DNA of 64,000 bases from Opitutus sp. (GTDB taxonomy: Bacteria > Verrucomicrobiota > Verrucomicrobiia > Opitutales > Opitutaceae): NCBI GenBank assembly GCA_024707325.1, contig JANPZY010000004.1, positions 992,001 through 1,056,000 of the forward strand, written 5' to 3'. Position 1 is the stretch's first letter. Each line of letters opens with the position of its first letter. The position numbers and the translations under genes are program-made. Below, piece by piece: positions 36,046-47,200 of the stretch. The notes under the pieces are model-generated. The model was not told the DNA's origin. It ran no database searches and saw only the letters and a list, made by a program, of their open reading frames with translations.

Positions 36046-37236
36046 TCAGTTGCGCCAGAGGTTCGGCAGGAAGCGCGCGTAGAGGAGATGCCGCCACGTG
36101 GCCCAATCGTGACCGCCGTATCCACCGACATAATACTCGTGTTCGATGCCGTGCCGGGTGAGCGCCTCGCGGAGATTTTCGCTGCGGGCGGCGAAGAAGC
36201 CGGTCGATTCGGCCGTGCCGAGACCGACGAAGAGGTAGTCAATCTTGTCGTTCACGTCGCGCGTGTTGAGGAACTTGGCGAAGGTTTTCTCAGTGTCGTT
36301 GTCGCCCGCGCTGAGCACGCCGAAGTTGGCGAAGAGATCGAGCGAGTTGAACCCGACGAACATCGTGTGACGGCCCCCCATCGAGAGCCCGGAGAGCGCG
36401 CGGCCCTTGGGATCGCGTCGCACGGAATACTCGCGCTCGACGAGCGGGATGACGTGCCGGCGGAGCTCGGCTTCGAACTTCTCGAACGTGAGCTCGACGT
36501 GCTTCGGGTGGTTGCGATGCACGACCTGGTTGTTGGGGATCACGATCACCATCGGCTCGGCTTTCTTCTCGGCGAGCAGGTTGTCCATGATGAAGTTCAC
36601 GCGACCGTCGTAGATCCAGTTGTGCGGAAGTTCGCCGCTGCCGCCGACGAGATAGAGCACCGGATACGTCTTCGAACGATCGTAGCCCGGCGGCGTGTAA
36701 ACGTAGAGATCGCGCTGACCGTCCGTGACGTCGGAGCGGTAGATGTGGCGCGTGATCGTGCCGTGCGGCACATCGCGCGCGTCGTAGTAAGCAGGCTCGT
36801 CGCCGTGCACGATGAGCTGACTGTAGGGCGGCATGCCGGTGAAGGCAGCCTGCGTGTTGCTCGGATCCACCGACTGCACGTCGTCGATGCGGATCAGATA
36901 CGCATACATGTCGGGACGCAGCGGCCCGATCGTGAGCGACCAGAGACCATCGTCGCCGCGCGTGAACGGCAGCACGTCGCCCCAATTGCGTCCGAGTGCG
37001 GTGAGCACGGCGCCGTTGAGCTCAACTTTCTGCGCGTGAGGCGCCTTCACGCGAAACGTCACCGTGCGATCGTCGTGCACCTCGGGCGAATTCACCGGGG
37101 CGCTGAACGGCGTGAGGTTTTCCTTATTTCGCTGCGGGTCCCAATCGAGGTTGACGTTGGCCTGCTGCGCAGAGGCGAACGTAGGCGCGAGAATGAACGC
37201 GGCGGCGAGGAGCGAAGAGAAACGAGAGCGAATCAT
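36046..37236 (-). CDS. secreted CE1-type esterase with CBM48-like N-domain
   Basis: 396 residues with a signal peptide to about 23 (APTFASAQQ). A CBM48/E-set domain (about 55-150, VTFRVKAPHAQKVELNG) is followed by the esterase domain (about 165-396). The nucleophile elbow LSGLSMGGRHT is intact and GGYGGHDWATW carries the catalytic His. It resembles the 17495 protein most in its N-terminal half, so the two may be paralogues. Likely a xylan feruloyl or acetyl esterase. It opens the row that continues with GH43 and the carboxylesterase. Confidence 0.86.
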   Translation of the reverse strand: MIRSRFSSLLAAAFILAPTFASAQQANVNLDWDPQRNKENLTPFSAPVNSPEVHDDRTVTFRVKAPHAQKVELNGAVLTALGRNWGDVLPFTRGDDGLWSLTIGPLRPDMYAYLIRIDDVQSVDPSNTQAAFTGMPPYSQLIVHGDEPAYYDARDVPHGTITRHIYRSDVTDGQRDLYVYTPPGYDRSKTYPVLYLVGGSGELPHNWIYDGRVNFIMDNLLAEKKAEPMVIVIPNNQVVHRNHPKHVELTFEKFEAELRRHVIPLVEREYSVRRDPKGRALSGLSMGGRHTMFVGFNSLDLFANFGVLSAGDNDTEKTFAKFLNTRDVNDKIDYLFVGLGTAESTGFFAARSENLREALTRHGIEHEYYVGGYGGHDWATWRHLLYARFLPNLWRN

Positions 37237-37263
37237 GGGGAGCGAAAGCGTGCGGGGTTAAAT

Positions 37264-37322
37264 TTGAACCACAGAGACACAGAGAACACCGCGGAGGGTA
37301 ACGCTGTGTCGCTGTGGTTCAA
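37264..37322. repeat. 59-bp dispersed hairpin repeat
   Basis: TTGAACCACAG-A-GACACAG near-perfectly paired with CTGTGTC-G-CTGTGGTTCAA around a central loop. It lies in the 100-bp gap between GH51 and the CE1 gene. It has the form of a REP-like element and may also slow transcription. Confidence 0.5.
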
Positions 37323-37340
37323 TGCAGCCAAACCCAGGGC

Positions 37341-38897
37341 TTACTTCTTCAGCGGGATTTCGAGCTGCGTGAAGGAGTGCGCCGGGAAGGTGTGGCTGAG
37401 ACGGTTGCCGGTGAACGTGAGATCGGTCGTCGCGATACGGATCTGTTCCTTCTCCGGCGTGTTGTTGATCTCGATCGTGTCGCCGCCACCGATGAGGTGC
37501 GCGCGAGCGTGGCCGGTGTAGGCGCCGGACTGCAGCTCAACGTCCGCCGCGATGGCGTCCTTGTCGCTGCGGTTGACGACGTTGATCACGACCTTGTCAC
37601 CGGACTCGTGCAGCACGGCCGTCACGTCGAGAAACGGGATGTCCTTGAAGACCTGGTTGCTGTAGCGCTCGCAACGCGTGAGCACGTCGAGCGAGGTGCC
37701 GCGGCAGTTGTTCGAGTAGAGCGAGAACGGATAATAGAGCGATGTCTTGTAATCGCCGTCGGGCGTGATGCCGACGAGCGCGGTGAGGAACGTGAGGTTC
37801 GCCATCTTCACGATGTCCGCGTGGCGAATGAACGAGTTGAGGTGCTGGGCCAGCAGCAAGGGCCCGGCGATGGTGTTGCTGCGCGCACCGTATTCGTCGA
37901 ACGAGATGTAGATGGGCCGATCCGTTTCGGATTTGACCATCGCCTTCTGAATCTGACCGCGGGTGACTTCGATGATGCGATCGATCTCGAGGCCGACCGA
38001 CATCTCGTCGGTGAATGTCGGCTCATCGATCGCACGCAGGACCTGAAACACGTAGCGGTGGAGCGAGAGGTAGTCGATGTAGCCCGCCATCTGATCGAGC
38101 ACGTAGTCGTTCCAATCCGTCCAGCCGTCCTTGGGATCGTAGCGCTCGGTGACGAGCGGGTAATTGGAGGAGCCGGCGGCAATCAGGAGGATGTCCTTGT
38201 CGACCGCGCGCATCATCTTGGCGGCTTCGATGGCGAACTTCGTGTAGTCCTCCTTGTTCTTGTAGCCGAGCTGCCACGGGCCGTCGGGCTCGTTGCCGAG
38301 CGCCCAGTATTTCACCTTGTAGGGTTCGACGCGGCCGTTCTTCGCGCGGAGATCGGCGTAATACGTGCCGACGGGAGCGTTGCAGTATTCGACCCAGTTC
38401 GCGGCGTCCTCGATCGTGCCGGTGCCGGCGTTGATGCAGATGAAATTGGCCGCGCCGACGAGATTGCAGAAGTGCGCGTATTCGTCGGTGCCCATCTGGT
38501 TCGACTCCTTGCGCGTGCGCGAAAGATCGAGTCTGACCGGGCGCTGCTCCTTCGGACCGATGCCATCCATCCAGTTGTAACCGGAGACGAAGTTGCCGCC
38601 GGGCCAGCGGACGGAGGTGACCTTCAAGTCACGGACTTGCTGGAGGTATTCCTTGCGAAAACCGTTTTCGTCGGCGTGCGGCGACTCGGGATCGTAGAGC
38701 GGACCGTAAACGACGCGAAACTCGGGACGACCTTCGCGGCTGAGCGGCTCGAGAAAGCTGCCGTAGATATTGGGATCGATCGCGCTGATCGTGCGATCGA
38801 GGTCGACTTTGATCAGGGCCGGCTCCGCGGCCGACAGCATGCCGACGGACGAACTCGCGAGGATCAAAGAGGAAAGAAGAACGGTCAGTTTTTTCAT
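37341..38897 (-). CDS. secreted GH51 alpha-L-arabinofuranosidase
   Basis: 518 residues with a signal peptide to about 23 (SSVGMLSAAEP). The (beta/alpha)8 barrel has the acid/base in KYWALGNEPDG (Glu near 203) and the nucleophile in ISFDEYGAR (Glu near 335). TSVRWPGGNFVSGYNWMDGIGP is the family start motif. A C-terminal beta-sandwich (about 400-518) completes it. It releases terminal L-arabinofuranose from arabinoxylan by a retaining mechanism. Its neighbours are the CE1 esterase (down) and an acetyl esterase (up), consistent with stepwise debranching of xylan. Confidence 0.9.
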   Translation of the reverse strand: MKKLTVLLSSLILASSSVGMLSAAEPALIKVDLDRTISAIDPNIYGSFLEPLSREGRPEFRVVYGPLYDPESPHADENGFRKEYLQQVRDLKVTSVRWPGGNFVSGYNWMDGIGPKEQRPVRLDLSRTRKESNQMGTDEYAHFCNLVGAANFICINAGTGTIEDAANWVEYCNAPVGTYYADLRAKNGRVEPYKVKYWALGNEPDGPWQLGYKNKEDYTKFAIEAAKMMRAVDKDILLIAAGSSNYPLVTERYDPKDGWTDWNDYVLDQMAGYIDYLSLHRYVFQVLRAIDEPTFTDEMSVGLEIDRIIEVTRGQIQKAMVKSETDRPIYISFDEYGARSNTIAGPLLLAQHLNSFIRHADIVKMANLTFLTALVGITPDGDYKTSLYYPFSLYSNNCRGTSLDVLTRCERYSNQVFKDIPFLDVTAVLHESGDKVVINVVNRSDKDAIAADVELQSGAYTGHARAHLIGGGDTIEINNTPEKEQIRIATTDLTFTGNRLSHTFPAHSFTQLEIPLKK

Positions 38898-38959
38898 GGG
38901 GTGTGATGGGGCTATTTGGAAGAACGACCTAAACGTGCGGCGAGCGCCGCGAACAAACA

Positions 38960-39043
38960 GCCCGAGCGCGAAGCTCGGGCGGGGAAAAACGACAGGCGGC
39001 GACTCTCGGAAACACTACCCGGGAATCGCGAGAGTCGCCGCCT
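38960..39043 (-). terminator. two hairpins between acetyl esterase and GH51
   Basis: Outer hairpin 38994-39043: AGGCGGCGACTCTC paired with its full complement. Inner hairpin 38960-38980: GCCCGAGC / GCTCGGGC with a 5-base loop. On the minus strand the second is followed by TGTTTGTT, so it can act as a terminator for the gene at 39053. Confidence 0.6.
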
Positions 39044-39052
39044 GCCCCATCC

Positions 39053-39979
39053 TCACTTGGACGTCTTTGACTTCAGGAAGCCGTTAACATCCAGCCAGTG
39101 CGTGAACACCTCGAACCACCAGTAAGTGGGATGATTCGGATACCCCATTCCGAAACCGTGACCACCATCCTGATAGAGGTGGAATTCGACCGGGCGTTTG
39201 GCCTCATACCAGGACTTGATCAGCCCGAAATCGCCGTTGAAGAGGAAGTCGTCCACCGCGATCGCGACGAACATCGGCGGCGCGTCCTTCGGCACTTCGA
39301 CCGCGCCCATGCCGCCGTAGATCGGCGCGATGAACGCGAGCTTCATCGTCTTCGAGTTGAGCGTGGCGTGCATCGTCAGACCCGCGCCGGCGGAAAAGCC
39401 CATCATGCCGATGCGATCCGTATCCACGCCCCACTTCTTCGCGTTCTTGAGGATCAGCGCGTAGGCCGCTTCGGCGTCGGCGAGCTGGTTGCTCAGATCG
39501 AAACGCGGCGGACGCGGCGGCGGCGGAGCGTCGCCATTGCCCGGGGTGACCGACGAGAACGTGCGGTTCATCGACTCGCGCAGACCGTCGAGTGTCGGCG
39601 GCGTGGGGAACAGACGATACTTGAGCACGAACGCGGCGACGCCCTGCTCGTTGAGCGCCTTGGCGATCTTCCAACCTTCGTTGTTGATCGAGAGCCAGCG
39701 GTAGCCGCCGCCCGGAGCAACGATCACCGCGGTGCCGTTGGCCTTCGCGGGATCGGGCAGATACGGCGTGAGCGTCGCGGTGGAAACGTTGCGCACCATC
39801 GGCTCGCCCCACTGGCGGAACCAGCTTTCCTCGGCCGGTTGGTTTTCGACGCCGCCTGTGCCGAGCGGAATCGCGTTGGGCTCGGGAATCGGATCGAGCG
39901 GATAGATGGTGCCGTCCTGCGCGGAGGCGACCGAACAAAGCGCGAAGAGCGCGGCGGCGGCGAGGGTGGGGATTCGCAT
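39053..39979 (-). CDS. secreted alpha/beta-hydrolase acetyl esterase
   Basis: 308 residues with a signal peptide to about 20 (FALCSVASAQDG). Oxyanion-type motif VAPGGGYRWLS; nucleophile in GMMGFSAGAGL; acid in VAIAVDDFLF; His in DGGHGFGMG. These place it with xylan acetyl esterase/lipase-like enzymes (BD-FAE or Axe2-like). It probably removes acetyl groups from xylo-oligosaccharides. A Pro-rich loop (APPPPRPPRFD) lies near residue 155. It lies between GH51 and the SGNH acetylesterase, both on the same strand. Confidence 0.82.
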   Translation of the reverse strand: MRIPTLAAAALFALCSVASAQDGTIYPLDPIPEPNAIPLGTGGVENQPAEESWFRQWGEPMVRNVSTATLTPYLPDPAKANGTAVIVAPGGGYRWLSINNEGWKIAKALNEQGVAAFVLKYRLFPTPPTLDGLRESMNRTFSSVTPGNGDAPPPPRPPRFDLSNQLADAEAAYALILKNAKKWGVDTDRIGMMGFSAGAGLTMHATLNSKTMKLAFIAPIYGGMGAVEVPKDAPPMFVAIAVDDFLFNGDFGLIKSWYEAKRPVEFHLYQDGGHGFGMGYPNHPTYWWFEVFTHWLDVNGFLKSKTSK

Positions 39980-40031
39980 GGGGGGAACGATGTTCTGGGT
40001 TGAGGTTTTTGAGGAAAACTCGCGGACCGGC

Positions 40032-40881
40032 TCAGCGGCTCGATTGCGCGCGGAGGAGCGTCAGCATCGTGTGCGCGTAGCGCTCGCCGAGTTTGCGGTA
40101 ACCCGCGGGGCTGAAATGCAGGTCGTCGCTCACGGCTTCGCAGCCGTCGGACGCGATGAAGTGCGCGGTCGGGATCGTGCGCGGGAGGTCGGCGATGATC
40201 GCGTTCATGCTCGCGCATTTTCCCTTCTGATCCGCGGGCACGACACCACCGGCCAGCAGCGGCACGTCGTCAGCGGAGAGACCGAGATCGGCGAGAAGGC
40301 GCTCGTAAACGGTCTTCACCTTCGTCGGCCAGGATTGGTCGCCGGTGTTGGATTCGCCCTGGTGCAGCAGGATGCCCTTGATCACGCCATCGCGTTGCGC
40401 GAGGCGCGCGGTCTCGAGGAGCCGCTGGTAGGGATTGCCGTCGTAGGCTGCGAGCGCGGGCTTCATCCACTCGGGCGCCTTGGCCACGTAGTCGGCGACG
40501 CCATTCGCATCGAACAATTCGATGTGGCAGCCGCCGACGGCGACATTGACCACGCCCACGCGCACGTGATTCGGCAAACGCTCGGCCATCGCGCGACCGA
40601 AGTAATCCGCGGGGCTCATGCCGGCGTTGGGGCGGCTGAGCGGCGGCACCGCGGGATACCATTGTCCGCGCGTGCGGTTCAGCTCGGGGAAGTCCACCGC
40701 GGCGAGCACCTGGAAGCGCGAGTCCGGGAGCACCTTCTCGGACTCCGGGATGCCGGGGGAAACCTTCCATGTTCGACTGCCCGAAGCAGAGGAACACGTA
40801 GAAGTTTTCATCGCGCGCTTGCAGACCGCAGGTGGCGAGCAACGCGCACACGAGAGCGAATCGTCGGAGGGGTTTTAGCAT
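40032..40881 (-). pseudogene. SGNH/sialate-O-acetylesterase-like acetylesterase, frameshifted
   Basis: Two frames make about 280 residues. The N-terminal frame gives a signal peptide and block I of the family, CFGQSNMEGF with the catalytic Ser. The second has LHQGESNTGDQSW and the final DDLHFSPAGYRKLGERY with the Asp-His pair. The frame changes in a five-base C run (40755-40759, G on the plus strand); four would give GFPGIPESEK. The family deacetylates xylan or sialic acids; xylan fits here. The break lies in a homopolymer and nothing else is damaged, so this may be an error. Confidence 0.82.
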
Positions 40882-40944
40882 AAACTTGGAGCCGGGCCTC
40901 GCGACCCGGCTGATTGGGGAATCAAAAAAAACGCGGACCGGCGC

Positions 40945-42623
40945 TTACTTCGCAGCGGAGTCGAGTCGCGCGTGCACGCCCACCGTCGCGCCGACGAAAC
41001 CGCCCGCGACATCCGTGGTGAGCAGTTTCGCGTCGGTCTCGGCGACGAGCGTCTCCCACGTCTTGCCATCGGTCGAATACGAGAAGCCGCAAACCGGTCC
41101 CTTCGCATCGACGCGGAACTGCACGCTCTTCGCAGACTTCGGCAGTTTCGCGGTGCCGATTTTCTCGGGCTCGCCGCCGGCGAGTTTTTCCACCGGAGCA
41201 CGACCGAGTCACCGTCGCGCGAAGCGGCGGCGAAGTAGTGGAAACGTTCGCCTTGGAAAACCGCGAGACCGGCCGACACGCCCGCGGCCGACGGAACCTC
41301 CACCGCGGTGGTCGCGGTGAAGTTCGCGTGCTGCACGCGACGCGCGAAGAAGCTCGGGTTGCCGTCGCCCCAGAGCGTTTCGGCGCGCGGCTTCAGCGAG
41401 AGGCGGCCCTGATCGAGCTGCCACCAGGTTTCGTGCGGAGCGCGCAACATGATCCAGAGCGGCGAGAGCGTCTTGCTGTCGAAGTCGTCGCGCCAGGTGA
41501 AGTTGCCGTTCAGCGGCACGGAGCCGGACTGCACTTTCACGCCCGCGGGCGTCTTCGCGACGAGCGGCACGCGTTTGCCGGACTCGAGGATGGTCGGCCA
41601 GCCGCCCTCGGGCCAGTCAACGGGAAGGAGGAACGTTTCACGGCCCATCGGCGAGTGACGTCCATCGTAGGGACGCACCGCGAGAAACACCGCCCACCAC
41701 TTGCCATCGGGACCCTCGACGAGATCCGCGTGACCGGTCGAGGTCACGCCAAACGGCACCGCGCCATCGAGGTCGCGCTGCGTGATGATCGGGTTGCCCG
41801 ACCACGGCTCGTAGGGGCCGTCAACCGCGCGGCTGCGCAGGATGACCTGGGAATGATTCACGCTCGTGCCGCCTTCGGCGCAACAGAGGTAATACCAGCC
41901 GTCTTTCTTGTAAATGTGCGGACCTTCGATCCACACGGGCTTCTTGCTGATATCCACGCCGCCGTTCACGAGCACCTTGCGCGGGCCGATCATCTTAAGA
42001 TTCACCGGATCGAACTCCTGAATCCAGATCGCACGGTGGCCGCTGTAGAGCGGCTCGCCGATCGGCGCGCCGTTGTTGAGCATCCAGGCGCGACCGTCGT
42101 CATCGAAGAAGATCGACGGATCGATGCCTTCGAAATGCAGCCAGGTCGGATCCGACCACGGACCGGCGGGATCCTTCGCGGTCATCACGAAATTACCGCC
42201 GGCGTCCACCATCGTGCACACGACGTAGAAGGTGCCGTTGTGATAACTGATCGCGGGCGCGAAGATCGCGCGCGACACGCCGAGCTTGTCGTAGGGCAAT
42301 TGATCCGGCCGATCGATCACGTGACCGATCTGTTTCCAGTTCACGAGATCGCGACTGTGGAAAATCGGAATGCCCGGGAAATAGGAGAACGTGGAGTTGA
42401 TCAGGTAATAATCCTCACCAACCTGGCAGATGCTCGGATCGGGATAGAAACCTGTGAGGATCGGATTGCGAAATTCGTCTGCCGCCAGCGTCGCCTTCGG
42501 CTCCGGATCTTCGCCGCGGTATTCGAACCAGTCGAAACCGACTTTCGGAGTCGGGTCCGCGATCAGCGTTCGCGCGAGGCCAAGGGTGAGCATCGAAGTC
42601 AGGAGCAGTTTTTTCATCATCAT
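40945..42623 (-). pseudogene. secreted GH43 family beta-xylosidase-like, frameshifted near the C-terminus
   Basis: About 560 residues starting at one of three successive ATG codons (42623, 42620, 42617), with a signal peptide (LTLGLARTLIA). The propeller (about 50-365) has Asp in TGFYPDPSICQ, Asp in EGIDPSIFFDD and Glu in PVWIEGPHIYK. A C-terminal beta-sandwich (about 370-560) follows, as in two-domain xylosidases. The frame is lost at about 41190 where a G is missing before an A5 run; adding it gives LRWEKLAGGEPEK and a stop at 40945. It directly follows the SGNH gene's promoter side, in the same row. Confidence 0.83.
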
Positions 42624-42644
42624 CGAAAGCAAAGGGTAGTTTCG

Positions 42645-43922
42645 TCAGGCTGCCGGGCACGAGGCGGCGGAGCCGATCGGCACCGGAGACTCTTCCTGCG
42701 GGATCGGGTGGCGCATGGGTGCGGGAGAAGACGCAACGAGCGTCGAAACGTTGCGCACGCGCGACGCCCACGCGCCGTGGGCCTTCGGTGTTTTGCCGAA
42801 GTAGCGACGGAAAACGCGGTAGAACGTGCGCTCGCCCGAGAGTCCCACTTTGCGCGCCACGTCGAGCGCGCGCATCGCGGGTGATTCCGCGAGCAGTTTC
42901 GCCGCCTCGCGCATGCGCGCGTTGACGATATGCTCGTAAATCGTGCGGCCCGTTTCGTGACGGAAGCTGCGCTCGAGATTACGCCGCGACATTCCCACGG
43001 CCCAGGCGACGGCGTCGACGCTGAGGTTCGGATCGGTAAAACTCTCTTCGATGTAGGCGAGCGCGCGCACCACGCGTTCGTCGCTCACCGCGCCCGTCTC
43101 GGTGCTCACGCGCGTGACCACGCCTTTCGGCGGCACGACGCCCGAGGCGAGCGCCAGCGCACCGCGCATCCGCTCCTGGAGCATCGCGGCGGCCTGATAG
43201 CCGAGGTGTTCGAGATCCAGCTCCACCGTCGAAACCGGCACCTTCGCCTCCGCGAAGGACGCAGAGTTTCCCACGCCGAGCACGGCAATGTCTTCGGGGA
43301 TCAACAATCCCGCCTCGCGGATGCACTCCACGAGTCCTGCCGCCACGCGGTCGTCATGCGCGAAGATCGCGGTGCGCGGAGCGAGTTGACGCAACTGGCC
43401 GACAAAAATCCGGCGGCGATCCGCGCTGTCGTCGTCGCCACGTTCGCGCACGCGATCCAGGATCGGCGGCAGCACGCGATATGAATATCCGCGCTCGGTC
43501 AGGCGCTCGCGAAAGGCATGCAGACGTCCGGCATTGATGGTGCGCGCGGAGAGCGGCGCAAAGGCAAACGCGCGGAACCCGCGTTCGATCAGATAATCCG
43601 CAGCGAGGTGACCAATGGCCACTTCGTCGGGAGTCACGAGCGGCACCGAGGCCGTGGCGAACTCCGTCGAAAACGCCACGCACGGCACGTCCGCGGCCGC
43701 GATGTGCGCGAGGAGCCCCGCGCGATCGGGCAACGCGACCAGAACGCCGTCGCCGCTCCACCCCTGGGGCAGTTTACCCCTGCGATCCACGTCCGTGGAC
43801 AGTTGCCAGCCATGCTCTTCGGCAAAACGCCTCACGCCCGCAAGGCACGCCTCGGGAGCGTCGGGTGCCAGGAGGGCGACACGCGGGGAAACCTGAACGC
43901 GATCAGACGCCATCAAGACCAT
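42645..43922 (-). CDS. XylR-like AraC-family transcription regulator with sugar-binding domain
   Basis: 425 residues (ATG at 43922, or 43913). The N-terminal half (about 10-285) is a LacI/periplasmic-binding-like sensor (PRVALLAPDAPEACLAGVRRFAEE; AIFAHDDRVAAGLVECIREAG). The C-terminal half (about 300-400) has two AraC helix-turn-helix units (DAVAWAVGMSRRNLERSFRHE and ALDVARKVGLSGERTFYRVFRRYFG). E. coli XylR has this same layout and binds xylose, so xylose or an oligomer of it is the likely signal. It lies directly upstream of the GH43 row it may control, and is transcribed away from the sensor kinase. Confidence 0.85.
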   Translation of the reverse strand: MVLMASDRVQVSPRVALLAPDAPEACLAGVRRFAEEHGWQLSTDVDRRGKLPQGWSGDGVLVALPDRAGLLAHIAAADVPCVAFSTEFATASVPLVTPDEVAIGHLAADYLIERGFRAFAFAPLSARTINAGRLHAFRERLTERGYSYRVLPPILDRVRERGDDDSADRRRIFVGQLRQLAPRTAIFAHDDRVAAGLVECIREAGLLIPEDIAVLGVGNSASFAEAKVPVSTVELDLEHLGYQAAAMLQERMRGALALASGVVPPKGVVTRVSTETGAVSDERVVRALAYIEESFTDPNLSVDAVAWAVGMSRRNLERSFRHETGRTIYEHIVNARMREAAKLLAESPAMRALDVARKVGLSGERTFYRVFRRYFGKTPKAHGAWASRVRNVSTLVASSPAPMRHPIPQEESPVPIGSAASCPAA

Positions 43923-44251
43923 TTTTCGCCTCCTCCGCTCGGACCAGACCCGCGTGGGCCGCGCCCCGTCGCAACAGGACGGCGCGTCGGGCAAATCAAA
44001 CGCAAAATTCTTCGGGGTGAAACCATCTCGGGGTAACACCGCGGTCCATTCGTTCCCTGCGCCGCGGTGGTTCAAAAATGTGCGATTCACCTCGGGCGAG
44101 TCGCAACGTGGCAAAGGGACTAGCCCGGACTATGCCTTTGGTCATAGTGCGGCCTGTTCTGTTGGTTCAAAACGCTCGGTCTCGCGTTAAATCGCCTTTA
44201 CCCTGCTTCGTCTCACCGTTCAGGTTCCGCCCTTCGCGAGTGCTAATCCGC
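43923..44251. promoter_or_regulatory. divergent promoter region between XylR-like gene and sensor kinase
   Basis: 329 bp with no gene. It contains a dyad ACTATG-CCTTTGGT-CATAGT near 44136-44155, which could be an operator, and CCGCGG repeats near 44040-44075. Promoters could not be fixed by eye. Confidence 0.4.
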
Positions 44252-47200
44252 ATGCCCCACTCGTTTGTTCCAAAGCTTCGCCCCACTCCCGCCCGCCTGT
44301 CCCATGGGGCGAAAGTTCTGCGCTGGCTGCTGGGCGCGAGCCTTCTGCTGGCAGGCGTCACCGCGTCGGCTGCAACGCCGGTCCGCGGACAACCGTTTAC
44401 GCGTCGTTACTCGCTTGAAGATGTCGGCTACGGTCCGCGGGGCGCGCGACTCGACTTCGATCGTTTCGGACGCGTCGCCGTGATTCACGATGGCGTTTAC
44501 GCGATCCTCAACGACACGGTGTGGACCAACCTCGCCGATCGCAGCCCCGACCGCGTGACGATGTCGTATGTCGCTTCCGCGCACGACGGGCAGATGTATT
44601 ACGGCGCGCGCGCGTCGTGGGGGATCGTGGAGATTCGTCCCGACGGCCGGATCTACGCGCGTCCGCTCGTGCCGCCCGACCCGCCAGAGTGGATCAGCTC
44701 CGCGTCGTTTTCCGATGTCATCACCACCCGCGACGGTGCTTATTTCGTGAGCCCCAACGGCATCGCATTCTGGAGCTTCGCCGAACAGACCACGCAGCTG
44801 TATCCGCATCCACGCATCGCGCGGGCATTCGCGGTGGGCGATGTCGTTTACGTTTCCGCGTTCAACCAGCCACTCCACCGCGTGGACATTGCGGAACGAA
44901 AGCTCGCGGCTGCGCCGCCCTCGCTGCTCGACGAGGCCGCGGTCGAGCTGGCGACGTCGCTCGATCACGACCGCGCGCTCCTTTCGCTGTATGAAGGCGG
45001 CCTCGTCATCTTCGACGGCCAGCGCGTGCAGCCGTGGGAGCCCCAGATCTCGCCTTGGGAGTCGCCACCGCGCGAAGGCGCCGGCGGGCGTGTCGCCGCG
45101 ATTCGTCAACTCGCCGACGGACGGCTCGCCGTCGCCGTCACGGGCAAGGGGCTGTATCTATTTTCCGCCGGGGGCGAAGCACTGCTCGCGCTGACTACGC
45201 CTGAATACCACCGGATCACCGCACTCGCGAATCGCGAGCCGGGCGTGCTCTGGATCGCGGCGGAGGACGGCATCGAGAAAGTGCTCTACAGCAGCGCGCT
45301 CACGTTTTTCGGCCAACGGCTCGGCCTCACGCTCGGCTGGCCGATTGTGGAGCGCTGGAAAGGCCGCATCTACATCGCCTCGGCCGGCCAACTTTACCGC
45401 GCGCTCGATTCCGCGCCGGGCGCGCCGACGTCGTTCGAGCTGCATCCGTTTCAACCTGAGTTTGGCGCCTGGGCGCTCGCGGCGAGCGGATCCCGCATGC
45501 TGGTCGGCGGCGCCGATCGCGTTTACGCGGTCGAGGACGACGGCTCGCTCACCGAGGTCACGAAGGTTTCGGAAATGGCGCACCTGATCATGACCGACGA
45601 CGAGCATTGCTACGCCATCGGTCGAGCCGAGATCGCGTTGCTCGAGTGGATCGACGGCCGGTGGCAGGAAACGTCGTCGCGCACGCAGGGCGTCACCTAT
45701 CCGTCGGTCGCGCACAAGGTCGGCCCCTCCGTGTGGATCGAAATGGCCGGCCAAGTCGGCCGCCTCTGGCGCGACGGCCCGCAACTGCGCCTCGATATCG
45801 TGCCCAACTCTTCCTGGACGCAGCGCCCGTGGATCAACATCGGCGCGGTCGGCGACGTCGCCGTGTTGAGTGCGGACAGCGGCGAACGCCGCTTTTTCGA
45901 CGAATCGCTCCATGCGTGGCGCGACGCGCCCGAAATCAGCGCCATCCTCGAACGTTCGCCGCATTGGGTCGCGCGCGTGCAGAAAGACGACGCCGGCGAT
46001 CTCTGGGCCACGCACGACGACGGCATCATCCGCTTCTCGCGCACGGGCGACGATTACGAGATCGATTCGACGAGCTTCGACTTGATCAACGATCGCTATC
46101 CCGTGCTCCGCGTGCTTCCCGGCAACGACGTGTGGATCACCGCGAGCCAGTCGCTTTATCACGTCGATCACCGCTGGGCCAACGAGACGCGCATTCGCGC
46201 GCGGCCGGTGCTCGTATCGCTCACGGATGCGCGCGGCGCCGAATTGCTCGTCCACCAGACGCTGCCGCCGACGCTGCAGATTCCCTTTGAGCGCAACGCG
46301 CTCACGTTTCGTTTCTTCTCCGGCAGCGATGCCGCGCGTCGTTCGCCGCGCTACGAGTATCGCCTCGCGCCGGACGATCCATGGAGTCCGATGGCCGGTT
46401 CGCAGGTGAGCTTCGCCGGGCTGCACGAGGGCAAATACTCGCTGCAGGTGCGGCTCTCCGAGAAGCACGATCAGCGCGGCGAGGTCGTGGCGTTTCCTTT
46501 CGAGATTCTGGCGCCCTGGTATCGCACGCTGCCCGGCTACGCGTTGTTCAGCCTGCTCGGTGGCGCCGCGCTTTTCGGTCTCGTGCGCTGGGCCAGTTAT
46601 ATCGAGCGCCGCCGCACCCGCGTGCTCGAGCGACTCGTGAGCCAGCGCACCGCGGAGCTCGAATCCGCCATGTCGCGCCTGAGCGAAGAAACGCGCCACG
46701 CTGCCACGCTCGCCGAGCGCGATCGTCTCGCCAACGAGATCCACGACAGCGTGCAGCAAGGCCTCACCGGCGCGATTCTCCAGCTCGACACCACGCTCAA
46801 ACTTCCCGCGGTGGGAGGCGATCTGCGCACGCGCCTCAATGTCGTCCGCAACATGGTTTCCCACGCGCGCCAGGAGGTGCAGCACGCAGTCTGGGACATG
46901 GAATCGCCGCTGCTCGACGGCGCCGATCTGGCCGAAGCGCTGAAGAACCTCGTCGCGTTCGTCGACGCCGAGCAAACCACCATCACGGTCGACGTGCAGG
47001 GCACGGCGTTCGCGCTTCCGCGCGCGACCAATCACAATCTCCTGCGTATCGCGCAGGAAGCGACGACCAACGCCCTGCGCCATGCCAACGCCACGCGCGT
47101 TACGATCTCGCTCGGTTACGAACCGGGCCAGATCACGCTCACGATCGCGGACGACGGAGTCGGGTTCGATCCGCAGTCCGTGCTGCAGGATCGCGCCGGA

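Noticed and set aside
37264-37322. 59-bp hairpin as an attC
   Set aside because: It lacks the outer GTTRRRY-type sites and lies between chromosomal hydrolase genes.
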